Translations under genes and position numbers: made by a program
Part shown: piece by piece, positions 33,465 to 45,519 of the stretch
Layout: each line of letters starts with the position of its first letter
Numbering within the stretch: position 1 is the stretch's first letter
Origin: Coprinellus micaceus
Taxonomy: Eukaryota > Basidiomycota > Agaricomycetes > Agaricales > Psathyrellaceae
Assembly: GCA_951394405.1 (NCBI GenBank)
Contig: OX596346.1
Coordinates: 1,984,001 to 2,048,000 of the forward strand
Length of the DNA: 64,000 nucleotides
Direction of reading: 5' to 3'
The notes under the pieces: model-generated
Databases searched by the model: none
Seen by the model: the letters and a program-made list of their open reading frames with translations, nothing else
What the model was told of the DNA's origin: nothing

Positions 33465-35612
33465 TCAGCCCAATCCCGCCTCATTTAATAGGGCCTGACA
33501 CTCGTCGCTGTACGTCCTCCTCGAACAGAACTTGAGTATTTCGAGCCTCCTCACTTTCAGCCCGCCCTGCCCGTCGTCCGAGTCGTCAGCACTGGGTGTT
33601 GGACACCGTAGCCTGACCAGTCTCACCACCGCTCGCTCGTCGAATGATCCATTCCCGTCGTATTCCAGATAGCGGAGGTTTGGGATCAGAGGTCCTAGGA
33701 CATCATCCACCACCGGCGTCGGTGTTGGGGAGTTTGACATTGAGAGAGGTGAGGGAGGTGTCTGAGAGCGAGAGGCGGCAGGGGACGGCGAGGTCGACGA
33801 CGTGAATGGAAGAGCATCTCGGAGGAACGGCGTATCGTTCCGTATGCCGCCTTCACCCTTCTCCGCCCCTCCCAAACCGTGGTCACCCATCCCCCTACAC
33901 AACGCTCCTAAGAATTTCTCTCCCAGCTCCCCTACATCCGGTCGAATCCTGACTTCTTCCAACCCCGGCAGCCCTTCTAACAACTCGATCACTACCTCCT
34001 CGAACCCCTTCTCCGAATCATCACCTCTGCAATTACGTTCGTCTACTCCTCCCACCTCCAGCACCTTCAGCGTTCCCTCGCACCCTGAGCGCGTCACCAT
34101 AGCCTGGAGGTCAGAGAACGCCCGGTGAACGTCGGGGCCCGAGATGACCAGCTCCCGCAGGACTGGGAGGGTGAGGTGTTCGAGTAAAACTGCCTGCTCA
34201 CTCCCCATCTCACTCGCACTCTGCATCCTCAACAACCTCAACTTCGGTAAGCTCACCGCCTTCTTAGCCCTAGAGATCGGGCGGTTGCAGTCGTTCCGCA
34301 GCATCGTGCTCAGTATACACTCCTCGAGTACGGGCGTTTGCGATAGGACGAAGAAACACTCGTCGACGTAGACGTGTTGCAGAGCAACAGTGCGGATTTG
34401 TGTCCAGGGGAAGTGGCAGTCGTCGACATAGTAACCGTTTAGGCGGAGGTGGGTGAGTCGAGGGACGATGTTCTTGAAGACATCGAGTGTTTTCCGTTCC
34501 GGCTGGGATCGTTGGGCGTCAGAGAGGAGGGGTTGGAGGGAGATGCTCTCGAGGAGGGGGTACGGCGTCCATCGCTCGCCCGTGTCGGGGTCGATGGTAA
34601 CTGCTTCTGGGAATGCAAGCTGCATATCTTCATAACACGCCTCGGGAAGCGTAAAGTCGATGCTCCGCCACCGCGCCCGGTGGCCCATGAGCACCACGAG
34701 GAGTTCGTCAGGGGGCTGGCGGTCTTTCCATGACTCTTCGTCCTCGAAGTACATCTGGATGGTTAGAGGTTGCTCGGGGTTCGTCCGTTGAATCCAATCT
34801 TCGATGGAGGCAACGAATTTGGGATATTTGCTCTTGCCCTTCCCTTTCTCTGAGCCCTTGCCTTTATGCCCCGAGTCTCCAGATTCAGATTCGAGGTCCG
34901 GTGGCTCGCCAACGCGAACGAAGACCCAGCTCCATAGCACCCGCGTCTCGAGTATGACTGTGCGCCATTCCGAGCAGACCTGGGAGAGTGTAACGGGAGT
35001 GGTGCGTGCGCGCCGGGCGGCGTTCGTAGGTTCTATTGGGGAGAAGAGGGTGAAGGAGAAGATCTCAATGAGGAGCTCTAGGGGGAGGATGTGGATGGGA
35101 GCTGTGGTGCGTATGGGCGAGGACCCGGAGGTGGAAGGGCTCGGAGGACCAGAAGGCGATCTGTCGTCAGCGAGAGAGTGACCTAGAGGCCGGGGGCTCG
35201 GAAGGACGGTCGGCGTGGATAGGGGGAGGCTCAGCGCGGAGTGGGGCGGGATGGAGAGTGTAAGCTGTGGTGGCTCGTGAGGCGTTGATACCGGTAGAGC
35301 CTCTTGTGAGGTCGTCGCCCCGGGTGGTGGTGAATCCGTTCTTCCCCGACATAGGAGCACGTCGCCTAGACGCCTCACCCATCTCCGGAGCCCTCTCCCT
35401 CGTCCATTGACAGCCTTCTTCGACGAGCGCCTCCCCGGTTGCGGCGGCCCTCCCTGGTTCGTGATGACGCTCTTGGAGTCAGAGCCCTCTCCGGCCCCAC
35501 CCACACATTGAGGATTACGGACGATTGTTGCGGTCGAGCTAGATCCTGAAGACATGCTAGAACCTGAGTGGATAGCGTTAGTCGGTCGACCATTCAGATC
35601 CGCGTGGTGCAT
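33465..35612 (-). CDS. F-box-like domain protein
   Basis: A single minus-strand exon of 715 residues. The first 170 residues are low-complexity, rich in Ser, Pro, Gly and Thr. An F-box follows at about 172-225: IHILPLELLIEIFSFTLFSP, then TPVTLSQVCSEWRTVILETRVLWSW. The rest alternates short helices and strands with Leu-spaced segments, as in the leucine-rich substrate-recognition part of basidiomycete F-box proteins, interrupted by an acidic and Pro/Ser-rich insertion near residues 580-640. F-box proteins recruit substrates to SCF ubiquitin ligases; the substrate is unknown. The start at 35612 is the first in-frame ATG; a second lies 19 codons on. Confidence 0.88.
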   Translation of the reverse strand: MHHADLNGRPTNAIHSGSSMSSGSSSTATIVRNPQCVGGAGEGSDSKSVITNQGGPPQPGRRSSKKAVNGRGRGLRRWVRRLGDVLLCRGRTDSPPPGATTSQEALPVSTPHEPPQLTLSIPPHSALSLPLSTPTVLPSPRPLGHSLADDRSPSGPPSPSTSGSSPIRTTAPIHILPLELLIEIFSFTLFSPIEPTNAARRARTTPVTLSQVCSEWRTVILETRVLWSWVFVRVGEPPDLESESGDSGHKGKGSEKGKGKSKYPKFVASIEDWIQRTNPEQPLTIQMYFEDEESWKDRQPPDELLVVLMGHRARWRSIDFTLPEACYEDMQLAFPEAVTIDPDTGERWTPYPLLESISLQPLLSDAQRSQPERKTLDVFKNIVPRLTHLRLNGYYVDDCHFPWTQIRTVALQHVYVDECFFVLSQTPVLEECILSTMLRNDCNRPISRAKKAVSLPKLRLLRMQSASEMGSEQAVLLEHLTLPVLRELVISGPDVHRAFSDLQAMVTRSGCEGTLKVLEVGGVDERNCRGDDSEKGFEEVVIELLEGLPGLEEVRIRPDVGELGEKFLGALCRGMGDHGLGGAEKGEGGIRNDTPFLRDALPFTSSTSPSPAASRSQTPPSPLSMSNSPTPTPVVDDVLGPLIPNLRYLEYDGNGSFDERAVVRLVRLRCPTPSADDSDDGQGGLKVRRLEILKFCSRRTYSDECQALLNEAGLG

Positions 35613-38298
35613 GCCCAGTTCAATAGAACTCGAGTCTAATGAGGATCGCCAAACGCACCTACGCAGCCTCTCTGGGATATTAAGGGGGGGTCGTGCGGTT
35701 GCCCTGCGGAGAACCGTCCACGCTGGGCTTGGTTACGCGCTGAGGTTGAATTTCGGCCTCGTTGCAGGACCTCGTCCTCGAGCTTGGGCCACCTTCGGAC
35801 TGGGGTAGCCACTCAATCTGGGCGATGGCGATGGTATGCGGTCAAGGACCAAGTTGGCTGAACACCGCTATCTGGCGTCTCGGTGTGAGTGCGAGTGTCA
35901 TCGTGACAAGAATATGATCAATGCAGAGAATACAACCTGAATTAACGCCATCTCGGTGCTTGTGTGGGGGTTCGGGGACATACCCCTATCTTATCGTGAT
36001 CTTGGCGTTTGTGCATGTTGGGATGGTACGAGGACGCGTTCAAATCGCGATCACAACAGGTTTTCCTCCGACTTCCACCACGGGGCATTCACGGAAGGCT
36101 CAAGGCTCCTCCGCCGAACCTCGAGGCTCGGGGGAGCGCGTGTGCCTCGCAGAACTGGCTCGGATACTGCTTGTCACTCTATACGGATCGCCTGGATGCC
36201 GCCTTCGCCCTTGCCCAGACAATATCTGGGGACACTTCAAACAGAGTAATGCGAAAGGCTTCATGAAACATTTTCTGGGCTCTGTCGACTTCTCTATGCT
36301 CTTCTGTCGGCTATCCTGACGTTGCTGTTGCTCGCTCGTGACGCGCCAGCCAGTACACCCAGGCCTGCTCAAGCAAACTAGGAGCCAGCCACGCATCTAC
36401 TCCCCTCGAGACCTTTGGGTAGCCTCACTGTAACCTTCAATGCTACTTGGGCCTACGCCATTTCTATTGCCAAGCCCGTCAATGTTACTTTAGTGCGGCG
36501 GCAGGATCTTGGTTTGACCCTGCTGTCAGGCATACCTCAAGCTTCCAGCGCTCCACGGTCGGCGTCATGGGTTCTAACCTCAAGCTCACCAAACTAGCCA
36601 TCAAGGAAGAGCTTTTACACCACCGTGAGTTCTGTGACACCATCCTCCACTGCGTGCCTCGTTCTTTCGTGTTCTACATACGAGATCTAATTATTACACC
36701 CAAGCGTTCGACATGAAAGCTGAGGTTACGAGCGACGATCTCCCGAAATTAACGACTGTGAGCAACCCGAAGAAGCGGTGAGAAGACTGGTCCCCGCCAA
36801 CACCCGTTCTGTGAGTGCTTGTGAATAGTCGTCACTGTTGTCCAACCGAATTCTGATACAGGGATAGACGTGCTCCTCGTGACGTGGTGTATCTCAGGGG
36901 CGCTATCAACCTTAGTCCGCAAGCCGGCAGGTACCCTGGCTGCCCTTGCTTTCGTCGCCGACATTTAGCGTACGTTGACTACACCTCTGAGAGCGTTCCA
37001 ATCGACAAGAAGACTTCTAGTAGAAAACTGCATGGGCACGATGTAAGCTATACTTAGAGCCTCAGAAGCGCAAATAGCAAATACAACTCTCTAACATGAA
37101 TACGCGATCGTTCCGCACAGGACTCCCTGGGTGAGTCCTCCATACTACCCATTCATGTTTTATGGCCCACTAATCACCTCATCAGCCCGTGTTCCTCTCG
37201 TGTTCCGATCCTTTCCTGCTGGCCCTGATTCAACGCGCTGACTTCTTCGGTCGCCTGTGCCAGGTCTTATGGACCATTTCTGGGGACGCGGGTGAAGGCC
37301 TGATACTGTCACCTGCTCGTTCTTGGCCTCCGTATTTGGGGGTCAATAGAGCTTGGTGAATACCCATCACCTTCCCGGTAGCCTGAGTTACTCTAGAACA
37401 CCGCTCGACGCCAACCAGGGGCGGCCGAACCTCAGGGGCACTCGGGAGACCAAGCGTGCTTTGGAAGACAGCCTTTCATGCCTCGTTGCAGGCGTCCATC
37501 AAACACATTGCGATGTGATCACCCAATGTGAAAACTTGCTGTAACGTTCACAATAAAAGTGCGCCTTCATCAGCAGGGATCGCCGACTTCTTCTCATCGT
37601 GTCTCACAGGATATAGGTGTGAGAAGAGGTCGACTGAACTTATTTTTCCCGAAATGAAGGGTCTATACTCAAGAAGCCTTCTTCCTTCCCCGCGAGTCTG
37701 GCGAAGCGCCCGTAGTTCCGCAGGTTCTCGTCACAACTTCCATCTACGCTCCCGAGAACCGAGGAAGCATCACAACGAGAGCCCATAACCCAATCACATA
37801 CGATCGAAAGGGGTCCCGCGCGGTCTCACTTTTGCTCTGGATTCTGCCTACCTGCTCTGTCTTCTGTGCCTCTGTGCGTGCCAGCCGCGTGTTGCATCGA
37901 AATGTTCAAGCTGCCGTGTCGGTCAAGCCGGAAATGTCAGGATTCTTGCTGGTTCTTCTAGCAGGGCCCGACATCGCTAGTGGGCATCACTGTGTGTTCC
38001 GAGCGCCTGTCATGACACCCGCACGGCGTTCATTAACTCTGGATTGGCCTTTGAACCCTTTGCCCACGGGAACGGCGCGCTACCAGCGGGAGGTAAATTT
38101 AACGGGGTTTCGTATAAAGCGCTGGGGGTAATTGTATGTGATCGCCAGTTATTCAGCGTCCTCTCATTCCTTCCCTTCCCCCTTCTCTTGCTGTGCTCTT
38201 GTTTCGTTTCCTTCTCCTCGTCTTCTCTCCCTCCTTCATACCTCGCTCTTCGACTTTCTACTCATCTACACTCTTCGAGTCGACATTTCTCCATTACC
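35613..38298. other. 2.7-kb gene-poor stretch with a possible small split gene near 36.57-36.97 kb
   Basis: No firm gene. On the plus strand, open segments at about 36530-36628, 36691-36766 and 36862-36968 can be joined through GT..AG signals to a peptide containing TVGVMGSNLKLTK, MKAEVTSDDLPKLTT and VLLVTWCISGALSTLVRKP, ending at TAG 36966-36968. The family is unknown and the start is not fixed. It could be a real short gene or a relic. The rest shows nothing supported. Confidence 0.3.
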
Positions 38299-40136
38299 AT
38301 GTCAGACTACGGAACCAAAAAATCTCGCGACACTTCGTCCGAGATGGCCCAGACAGTCATGTCTTCAGACACGGAGGCCCAGATCATCAACGTCGTCGAC
38401 AGGACTCTTCTTCCTCCTCACCAGCCCAGCCCCTACCGGACGTTCCTGTGAGAACGCTCATTATCCTTACCTCCCAATCTAAGCGCTCATCGTCCCCACT
38501 TATCATGCGAATCAATTCGCACTCCACAGAGGCGCTATCCGGGAACCTATGGCTGAGTTCTTCGGTGTGGCGTTATTGGTCATCTTTGGGGCGGGAGCGG
38601 GCGCCTCTGTGGTCACGGCGGGGAACCAGGGCATCTCGTCCTCACCAAAAGGGGTTCGTCATTTTCAAATTCTATTGGACTGGGGTAACTAATGTAGTAT
38701 CTATATCCTGCAGGACTTTCTCTCAATTAATTTCGGATGGGCAGTGGGTGAGTGCATTTCACATTCTATTTTCGACAAAGCGCCCTGTCGGGCGGGACGG
38801 CTTCCCATCGTCGTGCAAGGCGGAGTTAGGCACCTGAACCGTTGAGCTGACGGCGTGTACCTTTTTGTACGATGAAATAGGTCTGGCAATGGGTGTGTGG
38901 GTAAGCGCGGGTATCTCAGGGGGGCATATCAACCCAGCGGTGGGTGCAATTGTTCTTTCAATTCAGTTCCAGAACACAGCGCTTATTTGTTTATTTGCCG
39001 CTGCCATTTGAATTCTCCCCTCCTTCCCCAACATTCTGCACCCATCCCGCGGAACTATCTCGACTCGGACTCGATCACCGGTGTATCCTTGGACGACTAC
39101 CTCCCTTCACGTACCCGTATACCACTCGGGGTGTGGTTGTCTGCGGCGTACATAGATCACACTCGCGATGGCGACTTGGAGGAAGTTCCCGTGGTATAAG
39201 GTGCCTGGTGAGTGGTTTTCTCCGCCTTCTCCCCACATATTTGAATGCAGGAACGAAACTTACGGACGGACCACTATTTCCGTGTTTGGAATGGTAGGCT
39301 TCATCATCGCACAGTTCCTGGGAGGCCTTGTCGGTGCAGGTCTCATCTATGGCCTGTATTTCCGCGCTATCGACATCTTTGAGGGCCCAGGCGTCCGAAC
39401 TCTTGCCACCGCAGGGATCTTTGCAACTTTCCCCGTGAGTCTTCCACACATTTTTCACCACATTTGTCTGCCATCCCCTCGGTGGTCGGGCCTCTCGGTG
39501 ACGTTGTCGGGGGATTGTAAGCGAGAATGGCAGTCCACAAACCCTTGGGCTTCGATACCTGGAACGGTGGCTAATCGTCTCGACTCGTTTCGTCACATCT
39601 TCAAAAATTATTGACTGCCCACACTCGTTTAGATGTCGTACATGACGTCGGTCGCTGCTTTCTTCACGGAGTTCCTTGCCACTGCGATTCTCTGCTTCAC
39701 GATCCTTGCGTTGACGGATAAGCGGAATGCCGCTAAGCCTGCGCCTGGTTTGCTTCCTATGGCCCTATTTGTGTTGTTCCTTGGAATTGGAGTCTCCTTG
39801 GGCACGACCGGTAAGTTCCAATCTCTCATGAATCTCATTAGAAGTCAGGCTGACTCGGAGGGGAATGCAGGATGGGCTTTGAACCCTGCTCGCGACTTTG
39901 GCCCTCGCGTGTTCCTTGCCATGGCTGGGTATGGCAAGGCCCTCTTCACCACCCGAAGGTGAGCGTGACCCCCCTTGGGTTTCTTATAGGTTGACTAATC
40001 ATCGCCCTTCTGCAGCCAATATTGGCTCTGGGGTCCCATTATCGCGCCCATCCTTGGGGCGCAGTCTGGCGCTTTCCTCTACGATATGTTCTTGTACACT
40101 GAGCAAGGCATCCTCAACCCCACTGGCGGGCAGTGA
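38299..40136 (+). CDS. Aquaglyceroporin (MIP family channel)
   Basis: Nine exons (38299-38447, 38530-38653, 38714-38747, 38881-38939, 39156-39207, 39298-39434, 39633-39810, 39871-39958, 40016-40136) join in frame to 313 residues. The first pore half ends with [10 protein letters not shown], split between exons 4 and 5 and continuing [12 protein letters not shown]. The second is [15 protein letters not shown]. Asp after the second NPAR box is typical of glycerol-conducting members such as GlpF, so glycerol and water transport across the plasma membrane is likely. Six membrane helices are placed as expected ([62 protein letters not shown] and others). The cytosolic N-terminus has about 50 residues with many Ser and Thr. 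Earlier reading through intron 6 also lacks a stop, but only removal of 39208-39297 restores the family pattern. Confidence 0.92.
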
Positions 40137-41509
40137 TTTATAGTCACCCACATATAGTTCGCGTACGTCCCTACTTATCTCCCCACTGTGCCACATCTGC
40201 TTCTTTCTTCGTCTCAGTTTGGGTTAGTTCTTCTGGTTCTTTTTGGTTTGTTTTTGCTCTCTGGGTTCCAGGTTCCCTTTCAGGCTCCCTTCGCTCGGCG
40301 TGGACTCCTCCATAGATGGTATCGCTCTCCGTATGTACAAAATTCCTGGGCACAGGCTTTTCATAATGTAATCCTAGTTATGTTGTATGTACGACCTAAC
40401 CCCCATTATAGGCTGTGACACTTCCAACAGTGGCTCCCTTTTAATACATACACGAGACGGTTCCGAGTTTTGCGGGCGCGGTCGCTGGCGTCGTCATTTA
40501 CAGATTCAGAAGGTCCGTTATGACCGTATTCGACGTGCTGTTCTGAAAACGTGCGGAGTGGGGTGACCGGGATAGGCGCCGACAGTCCAAGCGTGGCTTG
40601 TTGATCCGGATGGCCAGTTTCGGGGACAATATTGGGGGGTTATTCATCCATACGTACATGACGAAGTTGCGGGAGATGTTTGTGTGAACAACCGGCGTTG
40701 AATCGTCCGATGAACGCCAGATATTCGTAAACGTCCAGCGAGCGAGGAAGCTTGCCACAGCCGATCTCGGTGGCCTGTGGCTGACCGGTCTGGGCGCTTA
40801 GCACGCGATGTCAACCCAATAGGAAGGTACTCCCCTGTGGCCCTGCCCAAGACTCGTGGGGTTGTTTCCCCATTGCATCCTCCGATGTAACCACCTGTGG
40901 GTATGTGAGTTTTCTCTTGAGCACACGATGGAGAAGTACGGAAGCTCGCGCCGGCGTTTCTCACTGGTCGGATTGGTGAGGGATTTGTAGCCGAAACACA
41001 ACCAAGAGCACGTCGAACGCGGAGTATGCCCAAAGAAATTTGCAGACGAGCATAGCCTCTGGCATCGAAGACGTCCTCGAGACTCCACGGCCCTTGTGGG
41101 CATGTGCTGATTGTGTCGTCGAATCTGGGTCGCCGATTGAACACAAGACCATGAGTCGGCCGCCACCATCCTCCCGGGCCATTCAAATGAATTGGGGGAC
41201 TCTCCAGGTGCCGGGTAGTGGCCTGCTGTAACAGAGATAGCAAATATGGACTCAGACGGTCGCAGAGGGTGGAGAAATGTACGAAACCGAGATGGTAGAA
41301 ACTCCCAGGGAGAGGTTATTTCTCCCGGAATCGGCATGACAACTTGCATGGGCGGATGCAGTTCCTGGTCTGTTATTGGCTGACTAAGCTGTATCAGCCT
41401 TTCAAATAACTGGAGAGCTTTCTCATCCCTGCCTGCACCTGGTCCCTTGCCGTCGACACCCGTTTCTCCCTCTCCTCCTCCCCCCTCCCGACTCTCCCCC
41501 AGTGCAACC
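40137..41509. other. Gene-free stretch
   Basis: Long minus-strand frames at 40644-41243 and 40798-41532 overlap each other in different frames and look like chance openings. No domain or consistent splice structure was found. The right part is the promoter of the G-alpha gene. Confidence 0.45.
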
Positions 41510-43442
41510 ATGGGCTTCATCCCCGGCCCCACCGACCCCTTCTACGAGCTCATGCAGCCCCCAGCAGACGAGACACCTGCACAGGCCACAGCGCGTCAGA
41601 AGCGGGAGCTCGATGCTCAGAGGGTCAATGACAGGATTGACGACATGCTCAAGGAGGAGCGGGCACAGGCAAAGAAATCCGGCCGCAGTGTGGTGAAGGT
41701 TCTGCTTTTGGGTCAATCAGAAAGCGGTACGTATCCTTGCCCGACTCGTCCTGAGTTGGTACTCATCTTCTGAGCTATGTTTAGGGAAGTCGACCACGTT
41801 GAAAAGTTTGTGGTTTTCCTTCTTCAGCTTTATTGGCGATTGCTTAACCTTCAACTTTAGACTTCCGTATGCGTTTCGCAAAGGAGGAATGGGAGCAAGA
41901 AAGGGAGGGGTGGCGAAGCGTCGTCCAACTCAACGTCGTCCGTTCAATAACCACGATCATCCGCGTCGTCCAGGCAGAGATCAACGGCGACACCCACGTC
42001 GACGATTCCGATGACCAGGAGAGCGTCATCACTGTCGAGAGCAACCAATCCGAGACCCTCAAGTTCACCGAAAAACACCAACTCTTGATGATTCGCCTCG
42101 CACCTCTTGTCAGCGTAGAAGCTGGGCTTAAGCGGCGTCTAGGAGCAGGGACGGAACCCCCTCAACTAACTTCCATGGTCGCAACACCCTTCGATACGCC
42201 ACAAGAGAATCCAGGCCGGCGGAGGCCTGCAGAATTCTCTGTTCGCTCGTGGAAGGACGTGATTGAGCAGGAGCAGCGATCCGCTCTACTGAGCGATGGA
42301 TCTGCGGCCTGCGATACCGATTCGACTACAACCGTCTTGGCAGGATGCAAAGACGACATGAAAGCGCTGTGGCAGGACAAAGCGGTTCAGCAGGCGTTGA
42401 AGCGACGGAAGCTTGTTCTCCCAGACTCAGCCGGCTTGTCAGTACCAGACTTGTTCCATCTTCCCCTGAACTCCGCTGACATCTTTCATTTGACAGTTTC
42501 TTGAACGATCTCGATCGCATTGCGACTCGGGATTATGTTGTCACAGACAATGACATTGTGAGGGCCAGGTTGAGGACTGTGGGCATCCAGGAGTATCGAT
42601 TGTCCTTCCAGCAGGGTCCATGGGACCATACAAAATGTTGGCACAGTCTCCACACTCCTCAAGCCACTGACATTGTCGCTAACCAATCTTTTCCTTAGCA
42701 GGGAAAGCTTCTGGGTGGGAGTGGAGAATCTTCGACGTGGGTGGGTGCCGTACTCTGGTATGTTTCCCGTTTCTCCGTCCAAGTTCTTCCTTGACCGATT
42801 TCTTCTCATTAGCGCTCCGCATGGCTGCCATACTTCGAAGCCGTGAATGTTATCATTTTCTGTACGCTTCTCCTACCCCCACGTGCTCATCCGACGGGCA
42901 ACTGATTTTCACCTTTTTTACAGTGTCACCGGTCTCCGTATTCGACCAGCGTCTGGAGGAGGATCGCCGAGTGAACCGTCTTGAAGACTCGATACTCCTG
43001 TGGACCGCCATCTGCTCGTCAAGGCTCCTGGCGAAGACCCAACTGATTTTGTTCCTCAACAAATGCGATCTTCTCCGGAGAAAGCTGAAACGCGGAGTTA
43101 AAGTCACTCAATACCTGCCCAGCTACGGAGACAAACCTAATGATGTGATGACTGTCGTTAAATGTGGGTGTTGTAAACATAGTCAGACTCCAACAGATTC
43201 TGACGGTTATGCGTAAAGATTTCAGGGAGAAGTTCAGAGACATTCAAAAGCAAAAATCGCCTGAGCATCGTTCCGTCTACATTTACCCGACGACGGTCAC
43301 CGTAAGTCGGCTACATGGTTCCGTACCGTTTCATTTGGTTGACGTCGCTTTTTGGTAGGACACTGAGGCTACTGGGCTCACCCTCGAATCTGTTCGGGAT
43401 GGTGTTCTCCGCGAAAACTTGTCCGCTTCACAGTTGATATGA
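41510..43442 (+). CDS. Divergent heterotrimeric G-protein alpha subunit
   Basis: Nine exons (41510-41726, 41785-41805, 41861-42437, 42497-42615, 42702-42757, 42813-42861, 42924-43163, 43219-43301, 43359-43442) join in frame to 481 residues, against about 350 for a usual G-alpha. Motifs: GQSESGKST (P-loop), RARLRTVGIQEYR (switch I, with Arg and Thr kept), FDVGGCRTL (switch II), FLNKCDLL (base recognition) and TVTDTEAT (last guanine loop). The helical domain carries an extra segment of about 100 residues. The switch II Gln that positions water for GTP hydrolysis is Cys, predicting slow hydrolysis. The N-terminus MGFIPG keeps Gly2 for myristoylation but lacks the neighbouring palmitoyl Cys. The intron after QQG uses a weak GTCCAT donor. 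It belongs with the expanded atypical G-alphas of mushrooms; partner receptor unknown. Confidence 0.9.
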
Positions 43443-44853
43443 AGGGCCCCTTATCTCCTTCAAGTTCCCATCGTTCATACGCCTCTCGCCTTCTCGTTCA
43501 CCTCTCACACCTCACCCTCTTAGCAATCCGGCCGCCATACTTCCCCAAGACCCACACCCACACCAATGACAGCTCGTGACGCCTCCTCAGACCTTGTACC
43601 TCGGGCTCTCCCCTGGAGATTGACATCTCCAGTCTTACGGCAAGAGTTTGGACATAGTTCTCATCGAGAAGCCACAACCTGCGGTGCCTGCGCTCGTCGA
43701 ATCCTCGGCGAAGCTGGCCTGCGTCTGATGGTACTTCTTGGTGATCACCGCGAACCTTTTGCTGATGGGGTTCGTCGTGGCGCAGGACGATGCTTCATGT
43801 GCATATCGTGGGCAGGTTGCTCTCCCCGGTGGTTGGGACCGCACTTCTGCCCCGTCCTATGAGAGTCGGGTTGCTGCACGCTCCGTCCTTCGAATCCCAC
43901 ACATCGACGCTACGAATGATGATGGTCGTACAAGCCCGGCGTGCGTCCGCCTTTCTCCCTCTCTTCCTCTCTTCCGATATCTTACTCCCCAGTCAATTGT
44001 TGTTTGTCATCCAATCTACTCGGACTATCCTCATGTTTGTTATCTTTATCTCTCTCTCAACTATTGCATCCAATCATCGATACCTGATACCTCCCCATTG
44101 TAATACCTACCCATTGTATATACCTTCGCCTGGAGCTTTCTTGCAGTATCATATCACTTCCCCGTACATTCCTCTACACTTCCATATCGTCACAGAATCA
44201 TTGGCTTATACTGTTTGGTAGGACGGTGTTGCAACGAGCACATCTTCGTCTATATATCATGGACCCTGCACAGTTTCAGGTTAATTAAGCATCTCCTCAT
44301 GTTCTACATATATCGGACAACGACTTATGGCATCGCACAGTCCACGAAGCGCTTTAGCGAGATTACTAGTTCCTGATTTACCGCGCCAGGGACGTTTCGG
44401 GGACCCTGGAGGCTCGAGGACGGCGCCATCACGTGGAACTCACGGCAACCTTTTTTTGGAGACGCGCTCCACGACGAGCCTGAGGTCGGCCTGAGGTTGC
44501 CTCTCTTCCCCGTACGACGATGTCGCCATCCACTATCGACATACCCCTCATCCCTCCCGTTTGCGCTAAACAACAACAACTAGGACGATGGGCGAAGGGG
44601 CGGCCGCCGATTCTTTAAGACGCGCAGCTGGACGCGTTCTATTACTGAATGGCGCATTTTTGGGCGTTACAGCACGACAACGGTCTACGGATGACTGATA
44701 GAACCTTGGTTTCTCCGCGTTCGTCGTTTGATTTGCATTAGGATCCACCAGGAATATACCGCTGCGCATCCAGTCTGATCGGACACCCCACCAGAAACAT
44801 CTCCTTTATCAAGAACAGCAAGCTCAGGAGGGGTCCGATTCGACAGCTCTTCA
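43443..44853. other. Gene-free stretch
   Basis: Short frames near 43566-43860 (plus) and 44325-44579 (minus) show no domain, signal peptide or splice partner that I can defend. The 43.95-44.3 kb part is pyrimidine- and AT-rich. Confidence 0.4.
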
Positions 44854-45519
44854 GTGGCAATGACGCACACTAGCCACCGCTCCATTGCCTCTCTCATTTG
44901 CCTTTTCTCCGGAGTCCTCCTCTCTCTCGGTGTCTCTGTACAGCCAGGCAGGTTACAGGACGGCGGCGACCCTGCGAAGGCGTGTTATTGGGATCCTCTC
45001 CCACTATTACCCGTGAACACGGAGGAGAAGGCCGTGCCATGGGACGTTGCTAGGGGGCCTGACGGATGCTGCGCCTCGTTGACCGAAGTTCGGGCACGGA
45101 TAGACGAAGTAGATGCGGCCCTACTCGTAATTCTCGCCAAACGGTGGGTTCTTGTTCATTTCACGCTTGTTCTTTGTACAGCGGAAGGCTTGCGGTGCAT
45201 GTCGTGCTCATTTGAATGCTGAAATGCTATGCACGCTTTTTCAGGGCAGCTTTTGTACGCGAAGCTGCACGATTCAAGCCTACGCGCAACGTGCTAGACG
45301 TTCCTTCCAGGGATGCAGAGGTCATCGAACGGGCTGTGACCGGCGCGGTACAAGTTCACTTACCCCAGGTGGTTGCTCGCTCGATTTTTACCGCAATCAT
45401 CAACTCCAGCGTGGCATTTGAGGAGTGTGTGGTAAGTCTTGGCCTTGTCTTAGTGGTGAACACGGCTGCATTCTAACCATTGCCCTGTACAGTTTGACGC
45501 GTTTGCCTGGGAGGCTTGA
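44854..45519 (+). CDS. Secreted AroQ-type chorismate mutase
   Basis: Exons 44854-45143, 45245-45431 and 45493-45519 join in frame to 167 residues; ATG 44860 is an equally good start. Residues 1-30 form a signal peptide (SIASLICLFSGVLLSLGVS). The mature part has the all-helical chorismate mutase pattern: LTEVRARIDEVDAALLVILAKRAAFVREAARFK, where the Arg, Asp and Lys/Arg active-site positions are visible in order (shown here as LTEVRARIDEVD then LAKRAAFVREAARFK), then SRDAEVIERAV and a final helix IINSSVAFEECVFDAFAWEA. Cys pairs ACYWD and GCCAS suit a secreted protein. The reaction is chorismate to prephenate. Exported enzymes of this class are used by some fungi and nematodes to act on plant chorismate, lowering salicylate; that role is inference here. 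Confidence 0.85.

Noticed and set aside
40644..41532. Long minus-strand frames of 199 and 244 codons
   Set aside because: They overlap in different frames, have Arg/Pro/Ser-rich composition typical of chance frames in GC-rich DNA, and match no family.
43566..43862. 98-codon plus-strand frame after the G-alpha gene
   Set aside because: Competing frames on both strands, no signal peptide, domain or splice support.
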